This document shows, piece after piece, positions 8,363 through 16,562 of a stretch of 64,000 nucleotides of DNA. Both the position numbers and the translations under genes were made by a program. The notes under the pieces are model-generated. The model saw only the letters and a list, made by a program, of their open reading frames with translations, ran no database searches and had not been told where the DNA came from. Each line of letters starts with the position of its first letter. Position 1 is the stretch's first letter. The DNA comes from Calothrix sp. PCC 7716 (GTDB lineage Bacteria; Cyanobacteriota; Cyanobacteriia; Cyanobacteriales; Nostocaceae). Location of the stretch: assembly GCF_019977735.1 (NCBI RefSeq), contig NZ_AP025019.1:1-64000 (forward strand), in the 5' to 3' direction.

Positions 8363-11182
8363 TTTGCGATGGCGGGTTAAAAATCGCTTGATAAATAATT
8401 TTTCCAGTTCAATCCAAACAAACATCAAAGCGCTGAATCCAAGGCAAATCGCAAGTTCTAAGGGACTGAGCCAGTGAGTATTAAAAAAGCGTTGTAACGG
8501 AGCAACATAAATTAGCATTAGCTGTAAAATTGTAGTCAAGCATACAGAGGCAAGTACGTAGGGATTAGAAAGAGGATTTAGCTGTATAGTTAACTGTGTG
8601 TCCGAACGAATAGCTAAGGCATGACCCATTTGGCCAAGACACAGGGTTGTAAATACCATTGTTTTCCATCGCTCAGGGTCGCCAAAATTTTGAGTATAGT
8701 TAGAAGCCCATGCCATTAGTGCGATGGTAATAATTGCAAAAATAACGCCGATACGAACTATATAGAATCCAAGTCCTCGTGCAAAAATGCTTTCTTGAGG
8801 ATTATAAGGAGGACGACGCATTACATTCGGTTCTGCTGGTTCCATTGCTAAAGCGAGGGCTGGTAAACCATCTGTGACTAAGTTCATCCAGAGAATTTGG
8901 AGTGGAGAGAGGGGAACACCTCCTAAACCCATAAGAGGAGCAGCTGCGACTGTTAAAACTTCGCCAATATTACTACCGAGAATGTATTTGATAAAACGGC
9001 GAATGTTATCGTAAACTACCCGACCTTCTTCTGTAGCAGCAACGATAGTAGTGAAATTATCATCGAGCAAAACCATGTCGCTAGCTTCTTTGCTCACGTC
9101 AGTACCCGTAATGCCCATTGCAATACCAATATCAGCACGCCGTAATGCTGGGGCATCATTTACACCATCGCCAGTCATCGCCACTAATTCACCTTGCTTC
9201 TTCAACGCTTCGACAATTCGCAGTTTGTGTTCGGGCGATACGCGCGCGTAAACTGATACATGTTTAACTTTTTGTTCTAATTCTTCGGGTTGTAGCTTTT
9301 CTAAATCCTGACCGCTAAGGATAACATCGTTCTCTTTAGCAATACCTAAATCGTATGCGATTGCTCTAGCAGTTAATTGGTGATCACCAGTAATCATAAC
9401 AGGTCGAATGCCTGCTTCCCGACATCTTCGCACCGCTTCCCTTACTTCCGGTCGAGGTGCATCGAGAATTCCCACTAACCCTAACCAAATTAATTCTTGC
9501 TCTGTTGCTTCTTCTGAACCTTCATCGGGTAAAAAATTTAAGGGTTTGTACGCTAACCCCAGCACTCGCAATCCCTCAGCAGCCATCTGGTTATTTTGTT
9601 CAAGGATGCGCGAGCGTACTTCTTTATGTAACGTTTGCAACGTCGAATCAGCTTCTTGGTACAATGTGCTTCTTTGCAGTATTAACTCTGGCGAACCCTT
9701 AGTAAACATGAGGTAAGTATAGTTATCAGCGATAGCAGGATTCAATGATTCATTATTTTGGACAATTACACTCATCCGCTTCCGTTCTGAGGAAAAGGGA
9801 AACTCTGCCACGCGCCTAAACAAAGACTCAAACCGTGTTTTCTCAATGCTTGCCTTACCTGCCAAGGATAGCAAAGCTCCCTCTGTTGGGTCACCTAAAA
9901 TTCCCCACTGATTTTGCTCGTAGGTTAGTACTGCATCGTTACATAGTACAGATGCAAGTAATAGATTTTGCAACTCTGGATATTTTTCAGGACTGATTGT
10001 CGTTGGCGCCGATGTTGATGAAAATTTATTTGCTTCAAAATTACCAACAGGTGCATAACCATCACCTGTCACCTTTAAAGAATTGCTAACGGTTTCGACA
10101 CGTTGTACAACCATTTTATTTTGCGTTAGCGTGCCTGTTTTATCTGAACAAATAGTAGTAACTGAGCCGAGCGTTTCGACTGCTGGCAATTTACGGATTA
10201 AAGCTTGACGGCGCACCATCCGTTGAGTTCCAATTGCTAAAGTAACCGTAATGACGGCTGGCAAACCTTCTGGAACTACAGCCACAGCCATACTTAACGA
10301 GACTTCTAAAAGTTCTTCAAAGTGTTTAAAACCACCTGTCCGTAAAATGCCACCGACTATAACCACAGCTACTAAAATTAAAGAGGCTGTCACCAGAGTG
10401 TTAGCTAACTGGGACATCCTCTTCTGCATTGGAGTTGGTTCTGCCTCGACAGATTGAAGCATTTGGGCAATTTTACCGAGTTCAGTCTGCATCCCTGTTG
10501 CTGTTACCAGTACTTTCCCACGCCCTTGAACTACTTCTGTTGCTTGAAAAACCATATTGATGCGGTCTCCCAAGGGAGCATCTAATGGTAATTGTACTGT
10601 TTCGCGTTTGCTAACTGCTTCTGCTTCTCCAGTTAAAGCTGCTTCTCGAACTTGCAAATTTTGGCATTCTAACAACCTACCATCTGCTGCAATTTGCACC
10701 CCAGCTTCGAGCAACATTATATCCCCAGGCACTAAATCTTTAGCTGCGATTTCTACTTGTTTCCTATTTCGCATCACTCGAACTTTGGGAGAAGTAAGAT
10801 TCTTGAGCGCAGCTAGGGCTTTTTCAGCACGACTTTCTTGTATAAAGCCTAGTAAACCATTAAGAATAACTATTGCAGTTATTGCAATGGCATCTTTGGG
10901 AAACTCACCACCTCGCAAATCCAAAACCGCTGAAACTACCGCCACTGCCATTAACATCAGCAACATGATGTTAGTAAACTGGTCTATCAAGATAGATAAA
11001 ACAGGGCGCCCCTTTTGTTCTTGTATTTCATTATAACCGTAGCGTTGCAATCTTTCAGTAGCTTGTTGAGATGTCAAACCATTATTGCTATTGCTCTCTT
11101 GCAACAAAAGTGTTTCTGAAGCTTGCAGGGTGTGCCAAACTGTTGTTGTATCTGATATGAAATTGGAGTTAAAAGAAGTCAT
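8351..11182 (-). CDS. P2A-type cation-transporting ATPase (PacL-like)
   Basis: 943 residues, normal length for bacterial SERCA-like pumps. In order: N-terminal cation ATPase domain ([10 protein letters not shown]), actuator TGE at 184-186, transmembrane ion site PEGLP at 304-308, phosphorylation Asp347 in [10 protein letters not shown], nucleotide-binding domain with KGSPE, hinge [11 protein letters not shown], and a C-terminal four-helix bundle ([19 protein letters not shown]). Such ATPases move Ca2+ or Mn2+ out of the cytoplasm across the plasma membrane. It lacks the CPC motif of P1B heavy-metal pumps. No regulatory box precedes it; instead a 16-bp perfect inverted repeat (11300-11334) and a MITE-like element lie upstream. 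Calcium versus manganese specificity cannot be settled by eye. Confidence 0.9.
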   Translation of the reverse strand: MTSFNSNFISDTTTVWHTLQASETLLLQESNSNNGLTSQQATERLQRYGYNEIQEQKGRPVLSILIDQFTNIMLLMLMAVAVVSAVLDLRGGEFPKDAIAITAIVILNGLLGFIQESRAEKALAALKNLTSPKVRVMRNRKQVEIAAKDLVPGDIMLLEAGVQIAADGRLLECQNLQVREAALTGEAEAVSKRETVQLPLDAPLGDRINMVFQATEVVQGRGKVLVTATGMQTELGKIAQMLQSVEAEPTPMQKRMSQLANTLVTASLILVAVVIVGGILRTGGFKHFEELLEVSLSMAVAVVPEGLPAVITVTLAIGTQRMVRRQALIRKLPAVETLGSVTTICSDKTGTLTQNKMVVQRVETVSNSLKVTGDGYAPVGNFEANKFSSTSAPTTISPEKYPELQNLLLASVLCNDAVLTYEQNQWGILGDPTEGALLSLAGKASIEKTRFESLFRRVAEFPFSSERKRMSVIVQNNESLNPAIADNYTYLMFTKGSPELILQRSTLYQEADSTLQTLHKEVRSRILEQNNQMAAEGLRVLGLAYKPLNFLPDEGSEEATEQELIWLGLVGILDAPRPEVREAVRRCREAGIRPVMITGDHQLTARAIAYDLGIAKENDVILSGQDLEKLQPEELEQKVKHVSVYARVSPEHKLRIVEALKKQGELVAMTGDGVNDAPALRRADIGIAMGITGTDVSKEASDMVLLDDNFTTIVAATEEGRVVYDNIRRFIKYILGSNIGEVLTVAAAPLMGLGGVPLSPLQILWMNLVTDGLPALALAMEPAEPNVMRRPPYNPQESIFARGLGFYIVRIGVIFAIITIALMAWASNYTQNFGDPERWKTMVFTTLCLGQMGHALAIRSDTQLTIQLNPLSNPYVLASVCLTTILQLMLIYVAPLQRFFNTHWLSPLELAICLGFSALMFVWIELEKLFIKRFLTRHRKISS

Positions 11183-11487
11183 AGAAGATGGGATAAGGTA
11201 GAGTTTCGTATCTAGCTAACTTTGTTATAAAATGGTCGAAAAATCAAGTATAAAAATAAAAATTATTAACGACCGTAGGTATAAAAAATTAGTAAGGTTT
11301 ATAGAGTAGCTTATTTTGAATAAGCTACTCTATAAATACTACTTGATTCTTTCGAGAGCAGTTGATTTAATGTCGCTGCTTAACTTATAGCGTTTCCCGT
11401 TCTAATAAAGTACATAAGGGCGGGCAAGGATGCCCACCCCACAAGAGATATACTTATTTAATGAATACCTCACTTGGCTAGGAACCG
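11183..11487. other. Intergenic region with a palindrome and a MITE-like element
   Basis: Holds the perfect inverted repeat at 11300-11334 and the MITE-like repeat at 11386-11492. No protein gene seen. Confidence 0.6.
11300..11334. terminator. Perfect 16-bp inverted repeat
   Basis: TATAGAGTAGCTTATT and its exact complement are separated by a 3-base loop. It lacks a T-run on either side, so it is not a textbook terminator, but it lies between the DUF2808 gene and the ATPase and could end the DUF2808 transcript. Confidence 0.5.
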
Positions 11488-11492
11488 CTATA
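11386..11492. mobile_element. MITE-like element with TATAGCG termini
   Basis: About 107 bp bounded by TATAGCGTTTCC and the near inverted copy GGAACCGCTATA (one mismatch). An internal palindrome is built on GGGCGGGCA and TGCCCACCC. TA ends suit the IS630-type target preference. No transposase is encoded, so it would be a non-autonomous element. Its right end overlaps the stop codon of the DUF2808 gene at 11488-11964. Confidence 0.6.
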
Positions 11493-11964
11493 GGTAAGTT
11501 TTTATCTTAGTTAAACCGAGCGGAGTTGCTTCTTTCATTCCTTCTTTTTTAGCGGATACTTGATAATGTAAACATTGACTAGAATCGTGACTCGAAGCGT
11601 TAACTCCTTTCATAGAAACTACCAGCGAGTTACCAGGTGCTACGGGTTCCGAGAAAGCTACTGTAGCTGTTTTTCCATCCATTGAAACTGTTGCAGGAAT
11701 TTTTTGACCTGATTTATTTGTAACCTCAATTTCTCTATTAACTTTGACCCCTTCTGGCAAATTAATAGCTAATTCAGATACAGCTTTTCCTTGAACGTGA
11801 ACCTCAAATTTATGAGTAGCATCAGAAGCAGCAGAATCGTTAGGAAATGCGCTACTATTACCAAGGTGAGTGACCTTAGCATCGTTAAGATTTTCTGCAA
11901 AAGCCGCAGGAACTGAAGATGCAAGAACTAAGGTAAATGCAACTGTGTAAATCAACTTTTTCAT
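11488..11964 (-). CDS. DUF2808-family secreted protein (copy 1)
   Basis: 158 residues from the ATG at 11964, which has better ribosome-site spacing (GAGG) than the ATG at 11970. A signal peptide MKKLIYTVAFTLVLASS ends near AFAEN. The mature part has the DUF2808 pattern: an HKFEVHVQGKAVSELAINLP strand pair, an EIEV..KSGQKI segment and a FSEPVAPGNSLVV strand. The family is almost restricted to cyanobacteria, periplasmic or secreted, with no known reaction. This copy has a C-terminal SSQCLHYQVSAKKEG instead of the VYRL region of its relatives and is the most divergent of the four in the window. A box lies 61 bp upstream. A MITE-like element abuts its stop codon. Confidence 0.82.
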   Translation of the reverse strand: MKKLIYTVAFTLVLASSVPAAFAENLNDAKVTHLGNSSAFPNDSAASDATHKFEVHVQGKAVSELAINLPEGVKVNREIEVTNKSGQKIPATVSMDGKTATVAFSEPVAPGNSLVVSMKGVNASSHDSSQCLHYQVSAKKEGMKEATPLGLTKIKTYL

Positions 11965-12025
11965 ATTCATGTCCTCTTTCAGTTAGTGAATTAATTGCCT
12001 CTATTTATAAGTATGAAGGTTAGTT

Positions 12026-12043
12026 ATGAAATTGAAATGAAAT
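12026..12043 (-). promoter_or_regulatory. ATGAAAT-N4-ATGAAAT box upstream of DUF2808 copy 1
   Basis: Exact repeat with spacer TGAA, 61 bp upstream of the chosen start. Confidence 0.85.
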
Positions 12044-12137
12044 TTTACGTTATAATATATAAAAATAATAGTTTCCTCTAATGAAATCAATTAATATTAT
12101 TGATGCTTCATAAATTCAATTAACTTTATTTAATTAA

Positions 12138-12183
12138 AAAACTCAGTGTTTCTACACTAATAACTGTAGAAACACTGAGTTTT
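12138..12183 (-). terminator. Strong terminator after DUF2808 copy 2
   Basis: An about 19-bp stem (left arm AAAACTCAGTGTTTCTACA) with an 8-base loop, followed on the minus strand by a T-rich tail. It lies 22 bp beyond the stop of the gene at 12206. Confidence 0.88.
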
Positions 12184-12205
12184 AATTTATTAAGTTATAA
12201 AGAAT

Positions 12206-12694
12206 TTAAAGATAGACACGAAAAAAAGCAGTATCCATGAAAGTCTCTTTATCACTTTCAGTAAATGTCGCATAAATACGATAAAGAGAGCCATTCCCCA
12301 TTCTTGGTCTTCTAATTTTATTGATATCAATTTCAATCTGAGTATTAGGAGCGATTGGTTCGGGAAAAGCTAATAAAATACTGGCGTCATTAACAGAAAC
12401 ATTAGTATTAATTTTCTTGTCATCATCTTTCATTACTTTCACATCGCCCTTATCCTTGCTCCATCTTATAGTATCTGGAACTTCAATTCTTAACTGGGAA
12501 ATGCCTCTAGAGTTTTTAGGAACATGTATTCGCAGAGTATGTCTAACGCTGTGCCACTTAGTAGGAGGAAATTGAGAATTACCATCAACATGTGGCAGAT
12601 TCCAATTGTTATCACTAGCACTTGCGTATCTGGCAGGAATTATAAGCGTAGCAGCGAAAGTCGATATAACAGCGTAAATCAAAATTTTTCTCAT
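12206..12694 (-). CDS. DUF2808-family secreted protein (copy 2)
   Basis: 162 residues with a signal peptide (MRKILIYAVISTFAATLII, cut near ASA). The mature protein begins with LPHVDGNSQFPPTKWHSV, then RHTLRIHVPKNSRGISQLRI, EVPDTIRWS, a FPEPIAPNTQIEIDI strand and the closing GNGSLYRIYATF. This is the standard DUF2808 layout at full length. It is closest to copy 4 at 47.2 kb, which shares LPHVDGN, a TKW motif and RHTLR. A GGAG ribosome site supports the start, and it has its own box and terminator, so it is a single-gene unit. Function is unknown; a periplasmic role under metal stress is an inference from context. Confidence 0.87.
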   Translation of the reverse strand: MRKILIYAVISTFAATLIIPARYASASDNNWNLPHVDGNSQFPPTKWHSVRHTLRIHVPKNSRGISQLRIEVPDTIRWSKDKGDVKVMKDDDKKINTNVSVNDASILLAFPEPIAPNTQIEIDINKIRRPRMGNGSLYRIYATFTESDKETFMDTAFFRVYL

Positions 12695-12815
12695 ACTTAC
12701 TCCTCACTCAATCATTAATTCAATATAGTTAAACTTTTAGCAATATTTTGCAAACATCGCCGACATCTTAATTTATTTGTCCATATTTATTTGTCCATCA
12801 GTTTTGTTGATATTG

Positions 12816-12833
12816 ATGAAATAGGGATGAAAT
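12816..12833 (-). promoter_or_regulatory. ATGAAAT-N4-ATGAAAT box upstream of DUF2808 copy 2
   Basis: Exact repeat with spacer AGGG, 121 bp upstream of the start and just beyond the stop of copy 3. Confidence 0.85.
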
Positions 12834-12855
12834 GTATTTTTACCTAGTTATAAGT

Positions 12856-13335
12856 TTAGAATGTCGGAAATTGAGCTTCGCCCATAAGAATCTCTGTATC
12901 GCTACCAACAACCTTAGCCGACAATCGATACACAGAAGCTGGACCAGTGATAGGTTGTCTAACTCTGTTAAGATTCACCAGAAGCTTTGTATTAGAAATT
13001 ACCTTTTCCGGAAAATCTATAATAATCTGCTTACCATTAGCAAAAGTATTAATGTTTATTTTCTGACCTTTTGTATTCAAGACTTCAATGTCATTACTGA
13101 CGGCTACGGTCGATGGAGCTTCAATAATCAACTGGGAAAGAGGCTTACCATCCTTGGGTATACGTAATTGAAAACTATGTTTAACAATCCGCCAGTTACC
13201 AATTGAGAATTGATACTGACTATCAGCATTAGGATGCTTAGTGTTATCGCTTACAGCGCTTGCATAATCAGCGCAAGTAAAAGCTGTGGCAGCAACAACA
13301 AACATCGCACCCGTATAAATCAATGTTGTTTTCAT
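12856..13335 (-). CDS. DUF2808-family secreted protein (copy 3)
   Basis: 159 residues from the ATG at 13335, chosen because the signal peptide MKTTLIYTGAMFVVAAT starts there like its paralogues; the open frame extends upstream to a TTG at 13365. The mature domain shows the DUF2808 sequence order: KHSFQLRIPKDGKPLSQLII, EAPSTVAVS, EVLNTKGQKI, FPEKVISNTKLLVNL, RVRQPITGPASVYRLSAKVV. It was probably born by tandem duplication with copies 1 and 2. A box lies 89 bp upstream of the ATG. No enzyme motif is visible. Confidence 0.86.
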   Translation of the reverse strand: MKTTLIYTGAMFVVAATAFTCADYASAVSDNTKHPNADSQYQFSIGNWRIVKHSFQLRIPKDGKPLSQLIIEAPSTVAVSNDIEVLNTKGQKININTFANGKQIIIDFPEKVISNTKLLVNLNRVRQPITGPASVYRLSAKVVGSDTEILMGEAQFPTF

Positions 13336-13424
13336 CGTGGATTTACGGATAACGAACTTTATCAACTAGACGTAAGATGCATTTTTGACGAATGAACCTT
13401 CATTAATCAGTTTGACATGCCACT

Positions 13425-13442
13425 ATGAAATCAAGATGAAAT
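13425..13442 (-). promoter_or_regulatory. ATGAAAT-N4-ATGAAAT box upstream of DUF2808 copy 3
   Basis: Exact repeat with spacer CAAG, 89 bp upstream of the chosen start. Confidence 0.85.
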
Positions 13443-13548
13443 TTTGATTGGAACCAGAATTATTTCTATATGCGTTGCTTGCATCTCTAATGTAGAGTAA
13501 GGTTTTGGCGTAAACCCTATAGCATTTACAAGACACAATTTTTAATAA

Positions 13549-14364
13549 TCATTCGTTCATGTTGCGGTAAGTTGCTACTGCTGAAGGAGAACTACGGTTG
13601 AGATAACGGAAAATCCAATATTTGAAAATTGTATCCATAACTACTGGGACAGTAGAAATAAACACCGAAATTAAACTTTTGTTTTCTGGAAGACCAAAAT
13701 GCTGTAAAGTCTCCGCTAGAAGAATTTCCCAACCATATGGAGAGTGATAGCCAATGAATATATTAGTAGCAAGAATAATAAAAAAAGCTTTCGCAGAATC
13801 GCTCAAACTATAAAATATATCAGTACTAAAGCTTTGAATAGTAGCAAACTGTTGTTTGCCAAAAATACATAATAAAGTAAATGAGAACAAAAATATTATA
13901 TCTGCAAAAACATTAACAACTGCATCAATGCTTTCATTTTTGTATTTTTGAGCTAATGCAATAGCCTTTTCTTTTTCCTTCTGCTCTACAATAACAGGAG
14001 AAAGCCCTGGAGTTTTTCCTATAAGTAATTCAAACTCCATTGCTCGCTCAAATCTTCTAAATTCAGTTAAAGCTCTTTTTTCTTGCGAGGAATTTAAAAA
14101 AATCTTGGCTGGTTCTTGATTCCAAAATTTTTTAATTAAAGGATGGATAACAATATTTTTAGATAAATGATTTAACAGTAAGGGAACAATCAAAAGAATT
14201 AATAAATAACGGATGGAATTAATCGTTCTCTGACGAGAAGCACGAAATTCCTCAATAGCTTTGTATTCAGCGTTTGGTTCTAATGCTTGTTTTAACTTTT
14301 CTAGAGTCAGCAAGATAGAATGAGGAATAAAACTAAGTTTTTGAGGTTTCGGATTAGGTTTCAT
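13549..14364 (-). CDS. pxcA: PxcA/CemA-family proton-extrusion membrane protein
   Basis: 271 residues from the ATG at 14364 (a TTG two codons upstream is the other option). Four hydrophobic segments lie at about 50-68, 151-172, 193-210 and 230-250. Family signatures are GYHSPYGWE and the C-terminal FKYWIFRYLNRSSPSAVATYRNMNE stretch. PxcA and chloroplast CemA support light-dependent proton exchange and inorganic carbon uptake across the inner envelope or plasma membrane. Typical cyanobacterial PxcA exceeds 400 residues; this copy has a short N-terminal cytoplasmic part, so it may be a PxcL-like paralogue. A regulatory box lies 119 bp upstream, with an inverted repeat in the leader. Its presence in a metal regulon is unusual and may link pH homeostasis with proton-driven RND and CDF export. 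Confidence 0.88.
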   Translation of the reverse strand: MKPNPKPQKLSFIPHSILLTLEKLKQALEPNAEYKAIEEFRASRQRTINSIRYLLILLIVPLLLNHLSKNIVIHPLIKKFWNQEPAKIFLNSSQEKRALTEFRRFERAMEFELLIGKTPGLSPVIVEQKEKEKAIALAQKYKNESIDAVVNVFADIIFLFSFTLLCIFGKQQFATIQSFSTDIFYSLSDSAKAFFIILATNIFIGYHSPYGWEILLAETLQHFGLPENKSLISVFISTVPVVMDTIFKYWIFRYLNRSSPSAVATYRNMNE

Positions 14365-14383
14365 GCTCAATCATGATTATAAA

Positions 14384-14429
14384 ATCAAGCTTTTAGCGCT
14401 ATTGTTTAAATAGTACTAAAAAGCTTGAT
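14384..14429. other. Inverted repeat in the pxcA leader
   Basis: ATCAAGCTTTTAG pairs with CTAAAAAGCTTGAT across a 19-base loop, with one bulged base. It lies between the box and the start codon, so it could form in the 5' leader. Confidence 0.5.
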
Positions 14430-14483
14430 CAGTGTGTGGAGCTAAAGCATATAAGCTTCTATTACTCACTATAGTAAATGAAG

Positions 14484-14501
14484 ATGAAATTTAGATGAAA
14501 T
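14484..14501 (-). promoter_or_regulatory. ATGAAAT-N4-ATGAAAT box upstream of pxcA
   Basis: Exact repeat with spacer TTAG, 119 bp upstream of the pxcA ATG. Confidence 0.85.
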
Positions 14502-14840
14502 AAGATATTAAATATTCAATACATAGTAGTAATAAAAATCAGACCATTCCGCGCAGCTAGTCACAGCACAAAAATAGTCTGATAACTAAATCAGGAGTAC
14601 AAACATAATGCTTTGTACTTAAATCTATTATAGATGTTTAAAATTAATTTGAGGCTATATGTTTAAATTATTATATGAAAGTATTTTATTTTATAACTTT
14701 AGCTATAATCTGGTTTGAAATAGTATAAATAATCTCAAAATACATAACTGAATTAATACAGTAGAAGTACCCAATTTTGTATTTTTATATCAAAGGTTAA
14801 ATTATTATATAAAAATTATTTACCATGCCAAAATCTACAA
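14502..14840. other. AT-rich intergenic stretch between pxcA and czcD
   Basis: No gene or box seen beyond the pxcA promoter. A short inverted repeat (GTACAAA / TTTGTAC) is present near 14596-14617. Confidence 0.4.
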
Positions 14841-15758
14841 TCAAACTCCTCCTTCATTTGCTCTTACACAAGGGTTGTTTGGGTCGCCATACTCAATTTG
14901 TAGCGTAGTATGCTCAATGCTAAAATTATCATGAAGCTCGTTATTTACCCTTGCCAAAAAAGCATCACCAGGATGTCCCTCCGGCATAATTAAGTGAGCA
15001 GTAAGAGCTGTCTCAGTAGTACTCATTGCCCAAATGTGTAGATCATGAACGCTACTTACACCAGGAAGTTTAGATAGGTACAAGCGAACTGCTAACGGTT
15101 CTATATTCTCTGGAACAGCATCTGTAATTAAATTCAGCGAGTCTTGTAAAAGTCCCCAGGTTCCAGCTACGATTACTATGGTGACTATTAAACTCACTGC
15201 TGGGTCAAGCCATAATTTACCTGTAATCAAAATTGCAATACCTGCGAATACAACTCCTACAGATACCGCTGCATCTGCCATTAAATGCAAGAAGGCGCCT
15301 CTAATATTTAAGTCATTCTTGCGCCCTGACAAAAACATCAAAGCACTTAATGTATTGATTGCAACTCCAATTGCTGCGACTGTAATTACTGTTACCCCTT
15401 CAACAGGTGCAGGGGAGCGAAATCTTTGGATTGACTCCCAACCAATGCCACCAGAAACAACCAGGAGAAAAGCAGCGTTTAGCAATGCAGCCAAAATGGA
15501 AGAACGTCGTAACCCAAACGTGCGACGTGCTGTCGGACGGCGCCGAACGAGAATACTAGCTCCCCAAGCGAGTAATAAACCTAGCACATCACTTAGATTG
15601 TGACCCGCATCAGCAAGCAATGCAAGGGAGTTAGAAACTATACCGTAAACCGCCTCAATAATCACAAAGCTGGTATTTAAAACAACACTGACAACAAACG
15701 CGCGGTTGTAATCACCACCTCTACCGTCATTTCCTCCGTGGCTGTGACTATCAGACAT
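14841..15758 (-). CDS. czcD: Cation diffusion facilitator, CzcD/ZitB type
   Basis: 305 residues. The His-rich start (MSDSHSHGGNDG) is followed by six membrane helices and a C-terminal cytoplasmic domain (LYLSKLPGVSSVHDLHIWAMSTT). The transport-site pairs are visible: His53/Asp57 in AGHNLSD and His158/Asp162 in HLMAD. This His-Asp site is typical of Zn/Cd/Co exporters that swap metal for protons at the plasma membrane. It is the last gene of a unit with czcA and a His-rich lipoprotein, about 150 bp after the latter, and shares the box at 19788. A shrunken relative lies at 47.8 kb. Confidence 0.92.
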   Translation of the reverse strand: MSDSHSHGGNDGRGGDYNRAFVVSVVLNTSFVIIEAVYGIVSNSLALLADAGHNLSDVLGLLLAWGASILVRRRPTARRTFGLRRSSILAALLNAAFLLVVSGGIGWESIQRFRSPAPVEGVTVITVAAIGVAINTLSALMFLSGRKNDLNIRGAFLHLMADAAVSVGVVFAGIAILITGKLWLDPAVSLIVTIVIVAGTWGLLQDSLNLITDAVPENIEPLAVRLYLSKLPGVSSVHDLHIWAMSTTETALTAHLIMPEGHPGDAFLARVNNELHDNFSIEHTTLQIEYGDPNNPCVRANEGGV

Positions 15759-15911
15759 AACTGCACTTCTTTATTTAATTACTATCAGTGGATAAAATTT
15801 CTATCGTTTGACAAGTGACAATTATCAACCAGTTTGAATAATTTAGGGACAATCAAGTTATCTAAAAAAAATATTTGATAAAAGCTGCCCCTAAACCTAA
15901 AAGTAATTTGA

Positions 15912-16442
15912 CTATTGTTTAAAGCTAAATCTACCGTTTAGCTTTTCACCACCAACATCCGCAGTAACTTTCACCTGATATTGACCAACTGCTTGTTCGG
16001 GTATTTCCGCTTCATAGTTTTTACTCTCAGCATTATAAGTAAGAGGAACTGTTTTTTGTTTTCCATCTGGTGATTGAATATCAGCAGTAATTTTAGCATT
16101 GGATACTACTTCATGTTTCTCACCCTTTTTCAAGTAAAAATCTAAATGAGTTCCTTTATCTTCTTTTTCTGCAACCAATTCTAAATGATATTGACCTGAC
16201 TCCACAACTTGACCGCCATGTGAATGCTCTTTTCCTTCCTGTGATTCATCGTGTTTATGTGAATGGCCTTTTTCAGAGCCACCTGATTTTGCTGTCTCTG
16301 TGGTTGAGGCATTTTCAGCTGTTTTAGTAGTGGTTTCTGTTTTCTCCGTAGAAGCATTTTCTTGAGTACCACCACTACAGGCGCCTAAGAACATTAATCC
16401 CATACTGGCAACGGAAACAACAGCTATTTTTATAAGTTTCAT
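15912..16442 (-). CDS. His-rich metal-binding lipoprotein of the czc operon
   Basis: 176 residues from the ATG at 16442; the upstream ATG at 16457 lies within the AGGAG ribosome site for this start. A lipobox LGAC places the lipid-modified Cys at about residue 22. A Thr/Glu-rich tether and a His-rich segment (KGHSHKHDESQEGKEHSHGG) lead into a beta domain starting HGGQVVESGQYHLELVAEK and ending YQVKVTADVGGEKL. The HGG..YHLELV motif resembles metal-binding extensions found on some RND adaptor proteins. It sits between czcA and czcD, so a periplasmic metal-buffer or hand-off role is likely but inferred. Confidence 0.8.
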   Translation of the reverse strand: MKLIKIAVVSVASMGLMFLGACSGGTQENASTEKTETTTKTAENASTTETAKSGGSEKGHSHKHDESQEGKEHSHGGQVVESGQYHLELVAEKEDKGTHLDFYLKKGEKHEVVSNAKITADIQSPDGKQKTVPLTYNAESKNYEAEIPEQAVGQYQVKVTADVGGEKLNGRFSFKQ

Positions 16443-16562
16443 TCGTTTACTCCTCATCGTGTAAAACTAACATTTGATAATATAACATATTTAATGCTCA
16501 TAACAAGTGAATTGATAGGTTTACTATCTATTATGATTACCGATATGTAACTAAGAAAAATA

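Noticed and set aside
10557-11036. Long antisense frames inside the P-type ATPase and other large genes
   Set aside because: They are shadows of strongly conserved genes on the other strand with no homology of their own.
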